Below, piece after piece: positions 16,464 through 25,179 of a DNA stretch of 32,598 nt (position 1 is the first letter of the stretch; each line of letters begins with the position of its first letter). A program made the position numbers and the translations under genes. Below the pieces are notes generated by a model. That model worked only from the letters and a program-made list of their open reading frames with translations, searched no databases and was not told the origin of the DNA. Origin of the DNA: an uncultured Bacilli bacterium (lineage in GTDB: Bacteria; Bacillota_I; Bacilli_A; RF39; UBA660); NCBI GenBank assembly GCA_934098375.1, contig CAKOOC010000014.1:1-32598 (forward strand). The letters are read 5' to 3'.

Positions 16464-18194
16464 TTATTGTAATTGAGTATATAATCCAAACATTGGTAGT
16501 ACAATTGAAATTACAATAACACCTACAATAGCAGCTAAGAAAATAATCATGGCTGGCTCAATAAATGCTTTTAAACTATTAATAATTGTTTGATGCTCAG
16601 TCTGATAATATTCCGCAACTTTATCCATCATTGGACCTAATGCCCCCGTAGATTCTCCGGTTACAATCATATAATATGCTACATCCGGTACTGCCCAGTG
16701 CTTATGAAACGCCGTCGAAATCTTATCTCCTCTTGCTACATAATCTATTGTTTCAAACATTATTTCTTTATAAATTTCATTATTAGTTACTTCTGAAAGT
16801 AAACTCATACTATCAGTAATAAATACATTATTATTAAGTAATGATGCAAAAGTTTTAGCAAATACATTCATTTCTTTATATATAATAATCTTTCCAAATA
16901 GTGGTAGTTTCATCGCAAATTCTTGCATATTTTTTCTTACTACTTTAACATTTTTATATAAAATTACTAATACAACAATTATTAACACAAGTCCCAAAGT
17001 TATTGTCATTATATTATTTTTTAAATATGTACTTAAATTAATTATAAAGAGTGTAAAGCCATTTAATTGGGCATTTGTTGAAGCATAAATTTGCTGAAAC
17101 TGTGGTATTACGTAAAGCATTATAAAAACAACTACCGCAATTGAAAATAACATAACAATCGTTGGATAACTCATCGCACTAATCATAGCTTTTCTAGTAT
17201 TTTCAATTTCTGTATAATAATTAGCCATATCATCTAAAGTAGATTCAAGTTCACCCGTTGCTTCCGCTGTTTTTACCATACTAATTAATAGAGCCGGAAA
17301 AGACTTTCCTTGCTTTGTAAGCGCTGATGAAAAAGATTCTCCTAGTGTAAGATTATAAATAATAGAATCAAATAATCTTTTCTTTCCCGAAGTATCACCC
17401 ATTTGTTTACCTAAAATACGCATCGCATCTGTTAAAGGTATCCCAGCCTTTAAATAAGTCGATAACTGTGTAAGCCAAAATATTAAATCTTTTGTTTTAA
17501 GTTTATAAACATATGATGAACTAGGTCCATAAAGCATATTTATCCATTTAGAAGTTTCTATCTTTATTACTTTATAATTTTCATTATGTAAAAAAGTATA
17601 GACTTCCATTTTACTCATCGCAATAAATATATTAGTTACTTTTTTTCCTGTATCATCTCTTGCTACATATCTAAATGCTACTGGTTTATCACTACGATTA
17701 TTATTTTTTTGAATGCTTAAGATTAAAGCATCCATCTCAGCTTTTTCTTTTTCTCTAGCCTTCTTTACTAAATAAAAATCTTCATATTTCTTTTTTAGAT
17801 ATTCATCAAATGTCAGTTTTTTAGGTTTTTCTTCCTTCTCTTCTTCCTTAGAATCATCCTCTTCTACATTCATGTTAACTTCTTCGAAAGGAGCAATTTC
17901 TTCTAAATTTATATTTTTAGTTTTATTCTTTTGATAAATTTTAAAAATTGCATCTCCTAATTTCTTAAAAACATAAATAAAAGGATAAAGCAAAAAACTA
18001 AGAGTATAATAACATCCTAAACACTCATATTTAAGTAATAGAAAAACTGGATAAAAAACATAATAAACACCGATTACCGCCCAATTTATCATTTTAAAAC
18101 AAAAATCAACTACATAAAAGATTCCAAGAAATGGTAGTTCAAGTATACGTTTTAATAAAGAAAGCATTTTATTTTTATTACTCTTCTTTCCCAT
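16464..18194 (-). CDS. Type IV pilus/type II secretion inner-membrane platform protein (PilC/GspF)
   Basis: Inner-membrane platform of a pilin assembly machine. The chosen start is the ATG at 18194, because GAGGAG is 6 bases before it; an upstream in-frame ATG at 18260 has no such site and lies before the promoter. Of 576 residues, about 174-212 are the family's N-terminal segment (AFRYVARDDTGKKVTN to YKVIKIE). Two GspF domains follow (about 237-360 and 440-565), each ending in membrane spans, with the repeat-like FWLTQLSTYLKAGIPLTDAM and VFAKTFASLLNNNVFITDSM. Unusually, about 170 extra residues come first: a hydrophobic region (18-76) with aromatic-rich membrane spans and then an acidic linker (EEDDSKEEEKEEKPKK). 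No assembly ATPase gene is in the window. Confidence 0.9.
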   Translation of the reverse strand: MGKKSNKNKMLSLLKRILELPFLGIFYVVDFCFKMINWAVIGVYYVFYPVFLLLKYECLGCYYTLSFLLYPFIYVFKKLGDAIFKIYQKNKTKNINLEEIAPFEEVNMNVEEDDSKEEEKEEKPKKLTFDEYLKKKYEDFYLVKKAREKEKAEMDALILSIQKNNNRSDKPVAFRYVARDDTGKKVTNIFIAMSKMEVYTFLHNENYKVIKIETSKWINMLYGPSSSYVYKLKTKDLIFWLTQLSTYLKAGIPLTDAMRILGKQMGDTSGKKRLFDSIIYNLTLGESFSSALTKQGKSFPALLISMVKTAEATGELESTLDDMANYYTEIENTRKAMISAMSYPTIVMLFSIAVVVFIMLYVIPQFQQIYASTNAQLNGFTLFIINLSTYLKNNIMTITLGLVLIIVVLVILYKNVKVVRKNMQEFAMKLPLFGKIIIYKEMNVFAKTFASLLNNNVFITDSMSLLSEVTNNEIYKEIMFETIDYVARGDKISTAFHKHWAVPDVAYYMIVTGESTGALGPMMDKVAEYYQTEHQTIINSLKAFIEPAMIIFLAAIVGVIVISIVLPMFGLYTQLQ

Positions 18195-18216
18195 AGCCAC
18201 TCCTCTATTCTTAAGT

Positions 18217-18245
18217 ATTATATCATAATTATTTAAGATGTTAAA
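18217..18245 (-). promoter_or_regulatory. Promoter of the pilC-prepilin peptidase operon
   Basis: Minus strand TTTAAC (18245-18240), 17-base spacer ending TGA, then TATAAT (18222-18217). It lies 23 bases ahead of the chosen pilC start and after the alternative ATG at 18260, which argues against that longer start. Confidence 0.6.
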
Positions 18246-18297
18246 CATTTTTGCTCGCAATCATATAATTAATTAGATAATAAGAGGTAGTGATTTA

Positions 18298-18591
18298 ATG
18301 AATAATACTTTTAGATTTTTAAGAATTTTAAGCGGATTATCCAAAACCCTCAATATTGCCAAAAATGTTATTCCCATATACAAAGATACAAAACCAGTTG
18401 TTAATAACTTAAAAAACTTTTATAAAACCATAAAATCTCCTACTAAGAATGCCAATAATACCATAACTTCTAAAACAAATAATAACACCAATAATGATAA
18501 TACTAAAACTAATATAGATAACAATGACAAAAAAACTACCACCCCAAGTGATAGTTCTAAAAAAAATATAAATCCTAAATTTTTTCTTTAA
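18298..18591 (+). CDS. Small basic protein with a YqfQ-like core (97 aa)
   Basis: One of the few plus-strand genes, divergent from pilC. AGAGGT lies 7-8 bases before the ATG. Residues 1-45 (LRILSGLSKTLNIAKNVIPI, then VVNNLKNFYKTIKS) have the spacing of the core of Bacillus YqfQ/VrrA-like proteins, where a helix ending in a proline is followed by a NLP..YK-like helix. Residues 46-92 are low-complexity Asn/Thr/Lys/Asp. The last codons overlap the end of the convergent phosphohexomutase gene by 17 bases. YqfQ-like proteins are known mainly from spore-formers, which would fit this genome. The resemblance is short and weak, so function remains unknown. Confidence 0.55.
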   Translation: MNNTFRFLRILSGLSKTLNIAKNVIPIYKDTKPVVNNLKNFYKTIKSPTKNANNTITSKTNNNTNNDNTKTNIDNNDKKTTTPSDSSKKNINPKFFL

Positions 18592-19933
18592 GATATTTAT
18601 CAATTAAAGACATAAATTCTTCTTTTCTTTCTTCTAATTTCTCTTTTGTACTCGCTTCAAATCTCAAGGTAATATAAGGACCCGTATTAGAGCATCTAAC
18701 TAAAGAAAAACCATCTTCATAATCAACTCTAACTCCATCACAAGTATTTATCTTATAATTCCTATTTTGGGCATAATCTTTTATATAATTAACTAAATTA
18801 AACTTAATGTTATCATCTACATTTAACCTTATCTCTGGAGTATTTTCATAAACTTCCATTCCTTTAGTTAAATCAGCAGACGGTATTTCCTTTTCATCAA
18901 TTAATCTTGCTACCCTAAGACCAGCATATATTCCATCATCAAACCCATAATAATCATCTCTAAAGAAAATATGTCCCGAAAATTCCCCACCTAATAAAGC
19001 TGGATTATCATGAACAATTCTCTCAATATAAGCTGACCCATTTTTTACCATTATAGGATTTCCTCCTATTTTTTTAATTTCATGAGCAAGACTTACAGAA
19101 CATTTAACATCGATGATAACATTTTTATTTTCATTTTTAGGTACAATTTCCCTTGCAAATATGCCAATTAAATAATCAGTGGCAATCATATTTCCCTTAT
19201 TATCAATAATGCCTACGCGGTCAGCATCCCCATCAACCGCAATACCTAAATCAGCTTTTTTTAAAAGCACCATTTTTTTAAGCAAATTTAAATTTTCTTC
19301 CACATTAGGATCAGGATTGTGCACTGGAAAAGTACCATCGCTTTCACAGTTTAAATAACTTACATCAATAAACACTTTAGAAAAAATTTGTTTTATTATT
19401 GTACTAGCAGTTCCATTTCCACAATCAACAACCACCCTTTTATTAATAGTTTTAAACTTATCTGTAAGCATATTAATATAACTATTATTTACACTAATTT
19501 CTTCTAAATTACCCGTACCACTTGTATGAGCATCTTCTTTTATTAATTTATAAAGTTTCTTTAATTCATCTTGTTTTAAATGTAAATAATTTTCCCCAAA
19601 GATTTTTAATCCGTTATCTGATGCTTTATTATGAGAAGCTGTAATCATAATTCCGTAAGGCACTTCGTTAATAATTGATGCATAATTAAAAAGTGGTGTT
19701 GTAACAAGTCCAATTGAAACAACATCTATTCCACTACTAAGTAATGCTTTTAGTATAGCTTTATATATTTCTTCACTACTAACTCTATTATCATGTCCTA
19801 ACATACATTTTTTAACACCTAAGTTAGTTAAATAAACTGCAAATGCTTGGGCTACTTTTTTTCCAACTTCTCCATTTATTTGTGTTGGATACTCTCCCCT
19901 AATATCGTTTTCTCTTAATATATTATAATCCAC
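18575..19933 (-). CDS. Phosphomannomutase/phosphoglucomutase (alpha-D-phosphohexomutase)
   Basis: Interconverts hexose 1-phosphate and 6-phosphate, supplying precursors for sugar nucleotides. The 452-residue protein has the phosphoserine loop TASHNKASDNG with S100, the metal-binding D234-G-D236-A-D238-R loop, the sugar-binding GGEFSGH (315-321) and a C-terminal phosphate-binding RCSNTGPYITLRFEA. The start codon is GTG at 19933 with AGAGGG properly placed. It is the last gene of pilin-gpmI-phosphohexomutase, 11 bases after gpmI. It is not GlmM by sequence: the loop is of the PMM/PGM type, even though a cdaA-cdaR pair, which glmM often follows, lies a few kilobases away. Confidence 0.92.
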   Translation of the reverse strand: MDYNILRENDIRGEYPTQINGEVGKKVAQAFAVYLTNLGVKKCMLGHDNRVSSEEIYKAILKALLSSGIDVVSIGLVTTPLFNYASIINEVPYGIMITASHNKASDNGLKIFGENYLHLKQDELKKLYKLIKEDAHTSGTGNLEEISVNNSYINMLTDKFKTINKRVVVDCGNGTASTIIKQIFSKVFIDVSYLNCESDGTFPVHNPDPNVEENLNLLKKMVLLKKADLGIAVDGDADRVGIIDNKGNMIATDYLIGIFAREIVPKNENKNVIIDVKCSVSLAHEIKKIGGNPIMVKNGSAYIERIVHDNPALLGGEFSGHIFFRDDYYGFDDGIYAGLRVARLIDEKEIPSADLTKGMEVYENTPEIRLNVDDNIKFNLVNYIKDYAQNRNYKINTCDGVRVDYEDGFSLVRCSNTGPYITLRFEASTKEKLEERKEEFMSLIDKYLKEKI

Positions 19934-19944
19934 TTTTTATCCCT

Positions 19945-21459
19945 CTATTCTTCTTTAAATAATATTTTTGACTCATCCATTCTTGGAGTAAGTGCAATAT
20001 CCATATATCTTAACAAAGTTGGTGCAACTCCCGTTAAATCTCCTTCTTCTTTTAGCTTAACATTTTTATCGGTAATAATAAAAGGTACTTTACTAAGAGT
20101 ATGTGTAGTAACTATATTATCATTATCATCAATCATAATATCACAGTTTCCATGATCTGCTAAAATAAACACTTGATATAAATTATCAAAAGCACTATTA
20201 ACAACCTCTCCTAAAAGTTTATCAAGCATTGTTAAAGACTGCGTTGTTGCTTCTAAATTACCCGTATGACCAAGCATATCTGGATTAGCATAATTAACTA
20301 AAATAAAATCATAATCTTTCTCTAAAGCATTTATAACTTTTTTACTAACCTCTGCCGCACTCATAAGTGGTGCCATATCATATGTTGCTACTTTTGGACT
20401 AGGTACTAAATAATTATCCTGCCCATCAAATTTCTTTGCTAATTCTGAATTAAAGAAATAAGTTACATGCGAATACTTCTCCGTTTCTGCAATCCTTGCT
20501 TGTGTAAGCTTTAAATCAGAAAAATATTTACCAATCGGATACATTTCCTCTTTAGGTAGTTCAAAAATTGGAAGTACATTATTAACATCTAATTGTTTAA
20601 ACATATTATAAACTTTAAAATCTTTTCTTTTATTAACCGGAAAATCATTAAAATCTTCTTTCGCAAAAGCATTTAAAATTTGTCTTGCTCTATCAAAACG
20701 ATAATTAAGCCATAAAAGTGCATCACCATCTTTAATATATGCATCTTTTGCAATTATCATTGGTGGTAAAAATTCATCAGTTAAGCCTTTTTTATAACAA
20801 TTCATTATCGCATTTTCATAATCATTTATTTTAAAGCCTTGATAGTTATTTACCATGTTATAATATTTTTCTGTTCTATCCCACTTGTTATCTCTATCCA
20901 TCGCATAATATCTACCACAAATAGTACCAACATAACCGATTTTATTTTCACTTAAAACATTATCCATTTCTTTAATAAACTTAATTGAAGACTCTCTAAA
21001 AGTATCTCTTCCATCCGTTATTGCATGAAAAATAATTCTCTTAACTCCCTTTTCTTTCAAAAGCGGAATTAAACTTTTCATATAACTTATATGACTATGT
21101 ACTCCTCCATCAGATAATAATCCCATTAAATGAAGTGTACTATCATTATTAATAACATGATTTACCATGTCATTAAAATTATCATAATCCATTACATTTC
21201 TATTATTAATATTTTCGGTTATAACACTAATCTTTTGCTTTACTGTATGCCCTAGTCCAATAACTTGGTGACACACTTCACTATTACCAAACTGTCCTTC
21301 AGGAAGTCCAACAAAAGGTCCTGACGCTTCTAATTTGCTATGAGGATACTCTTCCCATAAACTCTTTAAAAACGGCATATCTGCTAATTTAACTGCATTC
21401 CCTTTTACTTCATCTCTAAGACCAAAACCATCTAAAATTATCATTAATATCTTTTTCAT
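19945..21459 (-). CDS. gpmI: 2,3-bisphosphoglycerate-independent phosphoglycerate mutase
   Basis: Glycolytic enzyme interconverting 3- and 2-phosphoglycerate, using two manganese ions. The 504-residue length is normal. D10 in ILDGFG and S60 in GQFGNSEV are the metal and phosphoserine residues, and ITDGRDT, NYRFDRARQI, NYANPDMLGHTG and ADHGNCD are the standard metal and substrate motifs. The segment after the active serine reads GNSEVCHQVIGLG rather than the usual GNSEVGHLNIGAG, a small departure in a very conserved loop. GAGGG precedes the ATG. It lies between the pilin-like gene and the phosphohexomutase, an odd setting for a glycolytic gene, which is usually next to tpiA, pgk or eno. Confidence 0.96.
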   Translation of the reverse strand: MKKILMIILDGFGLRDEVKGNAVKLADMPFLKSLWEEYPHSKLEASGPFVGLPEGQFGNSEVCHQVIGLGHTVKQKISVITENINNRNVMDYDNFNDMVNHVINNDSTLHLMGLLSDGGVHSHISYMKSLIPLLKEKGVKRIIFHAITDGRDTFRESSIKFIKEMDNVLSENKIGYVGTICGRYYAMDRDNKWDRTEKYYNMVNNYQGFKINDYENAIMNCYKKGLTDEFLPPMIIAKDAYIKDGDALLWLNYRFDRARQILNAFAKEDFNDFPVNKRKDFKVYNMFKQLDVNNVLPIFELPKEEMYPIGKYFSDLKLTQARIAETEKYSHVTYFFNSELAKKFDGQDNYLVPSPKVATYDMAPLMSAAEVSKKVINALEKDYDFILVNYANPDMLGHTGNLEATTQSLTMLDKLLGEVVNSAFDNLYQVFILADHGNCDIMIDDNDNIVTTHTLSKVPFIITDKNVKLKEEGDLTGVAPTLLRYMDIALTPRMDESKILFKEE

Positions 21460-21468
21460 CTTTACCCT

Positions 21469-21960
21469 CTACAATTCATTTATATTATTTGCGCACGCTG
21501 GAGAAATTTTCTCTAAATTTTGTTTGTTTACCGCATCAATTTCCTCTTTCATAACAAACTTAGCATCAAGTGTAAACTTACTTGAATCATAATAAACTGC
21601 GACATATCCTTCTAAAGGTTTATTTGTTACAGGATTTATTTCAATCTTTTTATTATCATCATTCTTCTCACTAGTAAAGTATATTCCATTAACAATCATA
21701 TAATTTATTGAAAAAGTTTCACAGCATCCATCACTAATACTATTAGTACATTTTTTATCTTCAGGTTTAATTTCATCAATTAAGTATTTATTTGCATAAT
21801 TAAGCATTGCTCCTGTAATTGCTTTTTTTCTATTTTCCAAACTGGCACTTCTTGTTTGATTATTAACTGTATTAAATGCTGGAACTGCAATAATTACCAA
21901 AATTGCTAAAATAGAAAGAGCAGCTAAAAGTTCTACTAAAGTAAATCCTTTTTCGTTCAT
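21469..21960 (-). CDS. Type IV pilin-like protein (ComGC/pseudopilin type)
   Basis: A pilin subunit processed by prepilin peptidase. The start MNEKGFTLVELLAALSILAI gives a six-residue leader with cleavage after the glycine, E at position 5 of the mature part, and the hydrophobic helix that anchors pilins. The globular part (about 40-163) has SLENRKKAITGAMLNYANKY and three to four cysteines (C in KKC, GCC, ACA) likely to form disulfides. In-frame GTG at 21969 overlaps the ribosome binding site AGGTGG, so the ATG at 21960 is preferred. TATAAT lies just ahead of that site and a terminator lies before it, so transcription probably starts here. It is separated from pilC and the peptidase by metabolic genes. 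Confidence 0.88.
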   Translation of the reverse strand: MNEKGFTLVELLAALSILAILVIIAVPAFNTVNNQTRSASLENRKKAITGAMLNYANKYLIDEIKPEDKKCTNSISDGCCETFSINYMIVNGIYFTSEKNDDNKKIEINPVTNKPLEGYVAVYYDSSKFTLDAKFVMKEEIDAVNKQNLEKISPACANNINEL

Positions 21961-21994
21961 ATTCTCCACCTATTATAAATAATAGCACAAAAAA

Positions 21995-22018
21995 CAAAAA
22001 AAAGGTAGATTAACTACT
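21995..22018 (-). terminator. Rho-independent terminator of the 22014-22736 gene
   Basis: The minus strand forms GTAG-TTAAT-CTAC followed by C and eight T. The arm overlaps the gene's last codons and stop. The stem is short, but the T run is long. Confidence 0.55.
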
Positions 22019-22736
22019 CTTTTGAAACAGGCACTCCATTGTAAGCCCTAACAAACTCATCTTTAGTTATATTATCTAAAGATATATATTTTTCCATAAT
22101 TTTATCATTATAAACTAAATAATGAATACGATTTTCAAAAATTCGCACTGGATAAAAAGAAGAAACCATATCATTATGAACATATTTAAATTGATTTACC
22201 GAATTAGGTATACTTTTTATTAAAGCTCCATCTTTATATATATTTAAATTATTATCATCCTCACAATATTTATTTCTTTGCATCACAATATAATCATTAT
22301 AAAATAATACTCTTGTATCATTATAACAAACATCACTTTCTAAATTATAATAAGCCGCCACTAAAAAACCATTATTATTTAATTTTATCAATACTTCTTT
22401 ACATTTATTATCAAACTTATTACATGTTAAAAAATACTTTATATTATCTTTTTTGAGCATAACATCTTTAAAATCTTCTTTAAAATTTATAATTTCCTCT
22501 TTGCCATCATATAAAAAATCTTTAATATTATACTCTTTTACTTTTTTATCATTTTTAGTTGGATATATGCCACTATAACCACTTGCATAATTCTTGGTAA
22601 TAATTATTTCTTTATCATTACTATTATTATTTAATTCTTTTTTCATGAAGGATACAAAATATAGTAATAATACAAATAATAAAATACAAATGACTATTAT
22701 AACTCCCGTTATTATTTTCTTTTCTGTTTCTTTCAT
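22014..22736 (-). CDS. Membrane-anchored exported protein of unknown function (240 aa)
   Basis: Not recognised. A single N-terminal membrane segment (about 8-30, ITGVIIVICILLFVLLLYFV) places the rest outside the cell. The exposed part is probably beta-rich, with a repeated pattern of short strands (FLTCNKFDNKCKEVLIKLN, RVLFYNDYIVMQRNKYCEDD, NLNIYKDGALIKSI) that suggests a small propeller-like or WD-like fold, and two cysteine pairs. AGGAGG lies six to seven bases before the ATG, and TATAAT directly precedes that site, so it appears to have its own short-leader promoter. It lies between the cdaR gene and the pilin gene and ends in its own terminator, so no functional partner can be inferred. 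Confidence 0.7.
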   Translation of the reverse strand: MKETEKKIITGVIIVICILLFVLLLYFVSFMKKELNNNSNDKEIIITKNYASGYSGIYPTKNDKKVKEYNIKDFLYDGKEEIINFKEDFKDVMLKKDNIKYFLTCNKFDNKCKEVLIKLNNNGFLVAAYYNLESDVCYNDTRVLFYNDYIVMQRNKYCEDDNNLNIYKDGALIKSIPNSVNQFKYVHNDMVSSFYPVRIFENRIHYLVYNDKIMEKYISLDNITKDEFVRAYNGVPVSKE

Positions 22737-22786
22737 ATAGTCCTCCTATTATAATAGTACCACAAAAGTTAAAGTTTTTAAACCAA

Positions 22787-22815
22787 GAAAAAATAGCCCT
22801 ATTTATGAGCTATTT
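22787..22815 (-). terminator. Rho-independent terminator of the cdaA-cdaR operon
   Basis: The minus strand forms AAATAGC - 11-base loop - GCTATTT followed by further T. The TAG stop of the cdaR-like gene lies in the first arm. Confidence 0.7.
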
Positions 22816-24168
22816 ATTACTTATTCTTATTTTAACTGTTTCACTCTTTGGTAAAGCTGTTACTCTAACATCATTAACAACTACCTTGACTTTAACATCA
22901 TATGTTCCTGGAGTATAACCACTTAAATCAATAACGGCTTTAATATCTGATGCTTCTAAAGAATCTATAACGCTGCTTACCCCTTTTACAATAACTGTAA
23001 TATTTCTATCTTCTTCTGAATAAGCTGTTACATTATATCCATTACCTAAATTTTCTCTTTCAACAACTATTCCCGTAATTTCTCTACTAGATTCCTTTTC
23101 TAATTTTACATCAATTTTCGTACTGCTTTCACTTATATATCTTACTCCAGAAGGTTTAATAAGTGATACATTATATGTTTTATCAGTACTTAATCCATTA
23201 ACATTTATTTTCGCTTCTATATAAGATAAAGATTTTATTGCTTCTTCATCCCCATAAACGCCTACTTTACTTACACTACTTGTAACACTATTAATTGCAT
23301 AACCAGTAGTTAGTGTTCCTTCGGTTACCACCTTAACCGGTAATTCTGCATAATAAGAATCTACTGTTACTGATGCACTAATCTTGCCCGGAACAATTTC
23401 TACATTACTTAATCTATTTCCTTCATTATCATAAGCAACTAAAACAATTGAATCCACTGTAAACGTTCCTTTTTCTGTCAAATTAGCGGCTTTTAAATCT
23501 ATTAAAGCTTTAACAGTCGCAATCTTATCTAAGGTTTCTTCTGAACCCTTTACAATAACTTCAGAACGATCTAATTCAATATTTTTAACATTTAATTTCT
23601 TATCAAGTTTATCTTCATTAAGTAAATCATAATCTAAAGTTTTAATCGTACTTACCTTTTCACTTATCTTAACACTTATTGTACTTGGATCTAACTTATA
23701 ATTAACAGTTTTTATACTATGATTATACTTAAGCTTTACTTTATAAGTTCCTACTGTTTTATCACTTAAATCAAGTACAACCTCATGTTTACCTAATTGT
23801 TTTGCTAAATATAAATCACTTTTTCTCCCAATTAAAGTAATATCTACCGTTTTAGGTACTCCATCAACCACATATGCTTCTTCATTGTAAATAACATTTA
23901 CTGGTTGATCCGCAAGAATCTCTGCTTCATCGCTTACTAAAGATATTGATTTAGTATCTATTAAAACAAAAATTGCAATCGCACAAAATAATGAAATATA
24001 TATAAGCACATTAGGTCTATTTAATATTTTTTCAATTTTACCACTATTATTTCTTAATACTTCATTTAATCTATAAATCATTCTACTTATAGGTATTACT
24101 ATAAACTTATCAATAATATGGTATATAAATTTAATTAATTTTATAAAAGGTTTAAATATCTTACTCAT
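22810..24168 (-). CDS. cdaR: YbbR-domain protein, CdaA regulator
   Basis: Membrane-anchored regulator of the diadenylate cyclase CdaA. Of 452 residues, about 1-52 are a basic cytoplasmic part, 53-70 a membrane span (VLIYISLFCAIAIFVLID), and the remainder consists of about four extracellular YbbR repeats of 80-90 residues. Each ends in a pattern like YNVSLIKPSG, GTYKVKLKYNH or GTYDVKVKVVV. AAGGTG lies properly before the ATG inside the end of cdaA, and the two genes overlap by eight bases, so they are translated together as in Bacillus. The long basic N-terminal part before the span is a little larger than in Bacillus CdaR. Confidence 0.92.
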   Translation of the reverse strand: MSKIFKPFIKLIKFIYHIIDKFIVIPISRMIYRLNEVLRNNSGKIEKILNRPNVLIYISLFCAIAIFVLIDTKSISLVSDEAEILADQPVNVIYNEEAYVVDGVPKTVDITLIGRKSDLYLAKQLGKHEVVLDLSDKTVGTYKVKLKYNHSIKTVNYKLDPSTISVKISEKVSTIKTLDYDLLNEDKLDKKLNVKNIELDRSEVIVKGSEETLDKIATVKALIDLKAANLTEKGTFTVDSIVLVAYDNEGNRLSNVEIVPGKISASVTVDSYYAELPVKVVTEGTLTTGYAINSVTSSVSKVGVYGDEEAIKSLSYIEAKINVNGLSTDKTYNVSLIKPSGVRYISESSTKIDVKLEKESSREITGIVVERENLGNGYNVTAYSEEDRNITVIVKGVSSVIDSLEASDIKAVIDLSGYTPGTYDVKVKVVVNDVRVTALPKSETVKIRISNK

Positions 24169-24979
24169 CTATTTCACCTTCTTCGTCTTCATCAGCATCA
24201 TAGAACACTTCCATCTTTGGTTTTAATTCATCAAGAAGCATTAATTTAAATTCTTCTAAGGTTAAATTGTAATTAAGTGTTCCATCTACGGCAATACTTA
24301 TTCTTCCGGTTTCTTCAGATACTACTAAGGCAATCGCATCACTTTCTTCAGCAACTCCTAAAGCCGCACGGTGTCTAGTTCCTAGTTTCTTATTTAAATT
24401 AGGATTCATACTAGTTTTAAATACTGCTCCTGCACAAGTTAATCTATCTCCTTGAATAATTACTCCCCCATCATGAAGAGGATTATTAGGATAAAAAATA
24501 GATTCTAATAATGGTGCGGTTATATCTGAATAAATTTTATTAGCTGGTTCTATATATTCTTGAAGAGAAACATTTCTTTCAATAACAATTAACGCTCCAA
24601 TGCGGTTTCTCTTTAAAAACTCTACGGCACTAGTAATTTCAAATACAACTTTTTCTCTTTCATCAACAGTTAAAGCCTTATGTCTACCTAAAAGCTGGCT
24701 TCTTCCAATACTTTCTAAAATTGTTCTAATTTCTGGTTGAAATATTATAATAAGAGCAAGTGGTCCCCACGAAATTACATACTCAAGTAGTAAACCAATT
24801 GTATATAAATTTAATAAATTACTTAATATTTTAATAACTATAATAATTGCTACACCCTTAAAAATTAAGACTAACTTAACATTATTCTTTAAATTCTTAA
24901 GTAAATAATAAAATAATAGCCATACAATACTAATATCTATTATCTTAGTAATTATATCTCCAATGGATGATAACGTCAT
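24161..24979 (-). CDS. cdaA: Membrane diadenylate cyclase CdaA (c-di-AMP synthase)
   Basis: Makes cyclic di-AMP from two ATP. It controls potassium and osmotic balance and wall homeostasis. The 272-residue protein (ATG at 24979) has three N-terminal membrane spans within 1-80, then the DAC domain. The active-site motifs are LHDGG (168-172), where most CdaA proteins have DGA, and GTRHRAA (200-206) with the RHR motif at 202-204. The tail is acidic (DADEDEEGEIDE). In-frame GTG at 24988 and ATG at 24985 are too close to the AAGGAAG site, so the ATG at 24979 is preferred. It is followed by cdaR with an eight-base overlap. glmM, often the third gene of this operon, is absent. Confidence 0.95.
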   Translation of the reverse strand: MTLSSIGDIITKIIDISIVWLLFYYLLKNLKNNVKLVLIFKGVAIIIVIKILSNLLNLYTIGLLLEYVISWGPLALIIIFQPEIRTILESIGRSQLLGRHKALTVDEREKVVFEITSAVEFLKRNRIGALIVIERNVSLQEYIEPANKIYSDITAPLLESIFYPNNPLHDGGVIIQGDRLTCAGAVFKTSMNPNLNKKLGTRHRAALGVAEESDAIALVVSEETGRISIAVDGTLNYNLTLEEFKLMLLDELKPKMEVFYDADEDEEGEIDE

Positions 24980-25004
24980 CCTCATCACTTCCTTTAGTAT
25001 TGTT

Positions 25005-25013
25005 ATTATATCA
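25005..25013 (-). promoter_or_regulatory. Extended -10 promoter of cdaA
   Basis: Minus strand TGA-TATAAT (25013-25005), 26 bases before the chosen start. No clear -35 is seen. It is the same TGATATAAT element as at 12569 and 18217. Confidence 0.55.
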
Positions 25014-25152
25014 AATTATTGATGAAATTACCACCTGTAATTTTTATTTAACAAGTTAATACATATATCAATAATTTAATATATATATTTTTTTCATTTC
25101 TAAAAATACAATTTTTTCTGATTTTGCGAAATGAGAAGTTTATCTTATAAAC

Positions 25153-25175
25153 AAAAAACCACTTACAAAGCGGTT
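25153..25175 (-). terminator. Rho-independent terminator of the 26572-25180 operon
   Basis: The minus strand forms AACCGCTT-TGT-AAGTGGTT (one G-T pair) followed by six T, a few bases past the stop of the 25180 gene. Confidence 0.8.
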
Positions 25176-25179
25176 CTTC

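Noticed and set aside
18409..18603. Minus-strand frame opposite the small plus-strand gene
   Set aside because: Hydrophobic translation of the antisense of an Asn/Thr tail. No start signals, and it overlaps the better-supported plus-strand gene.
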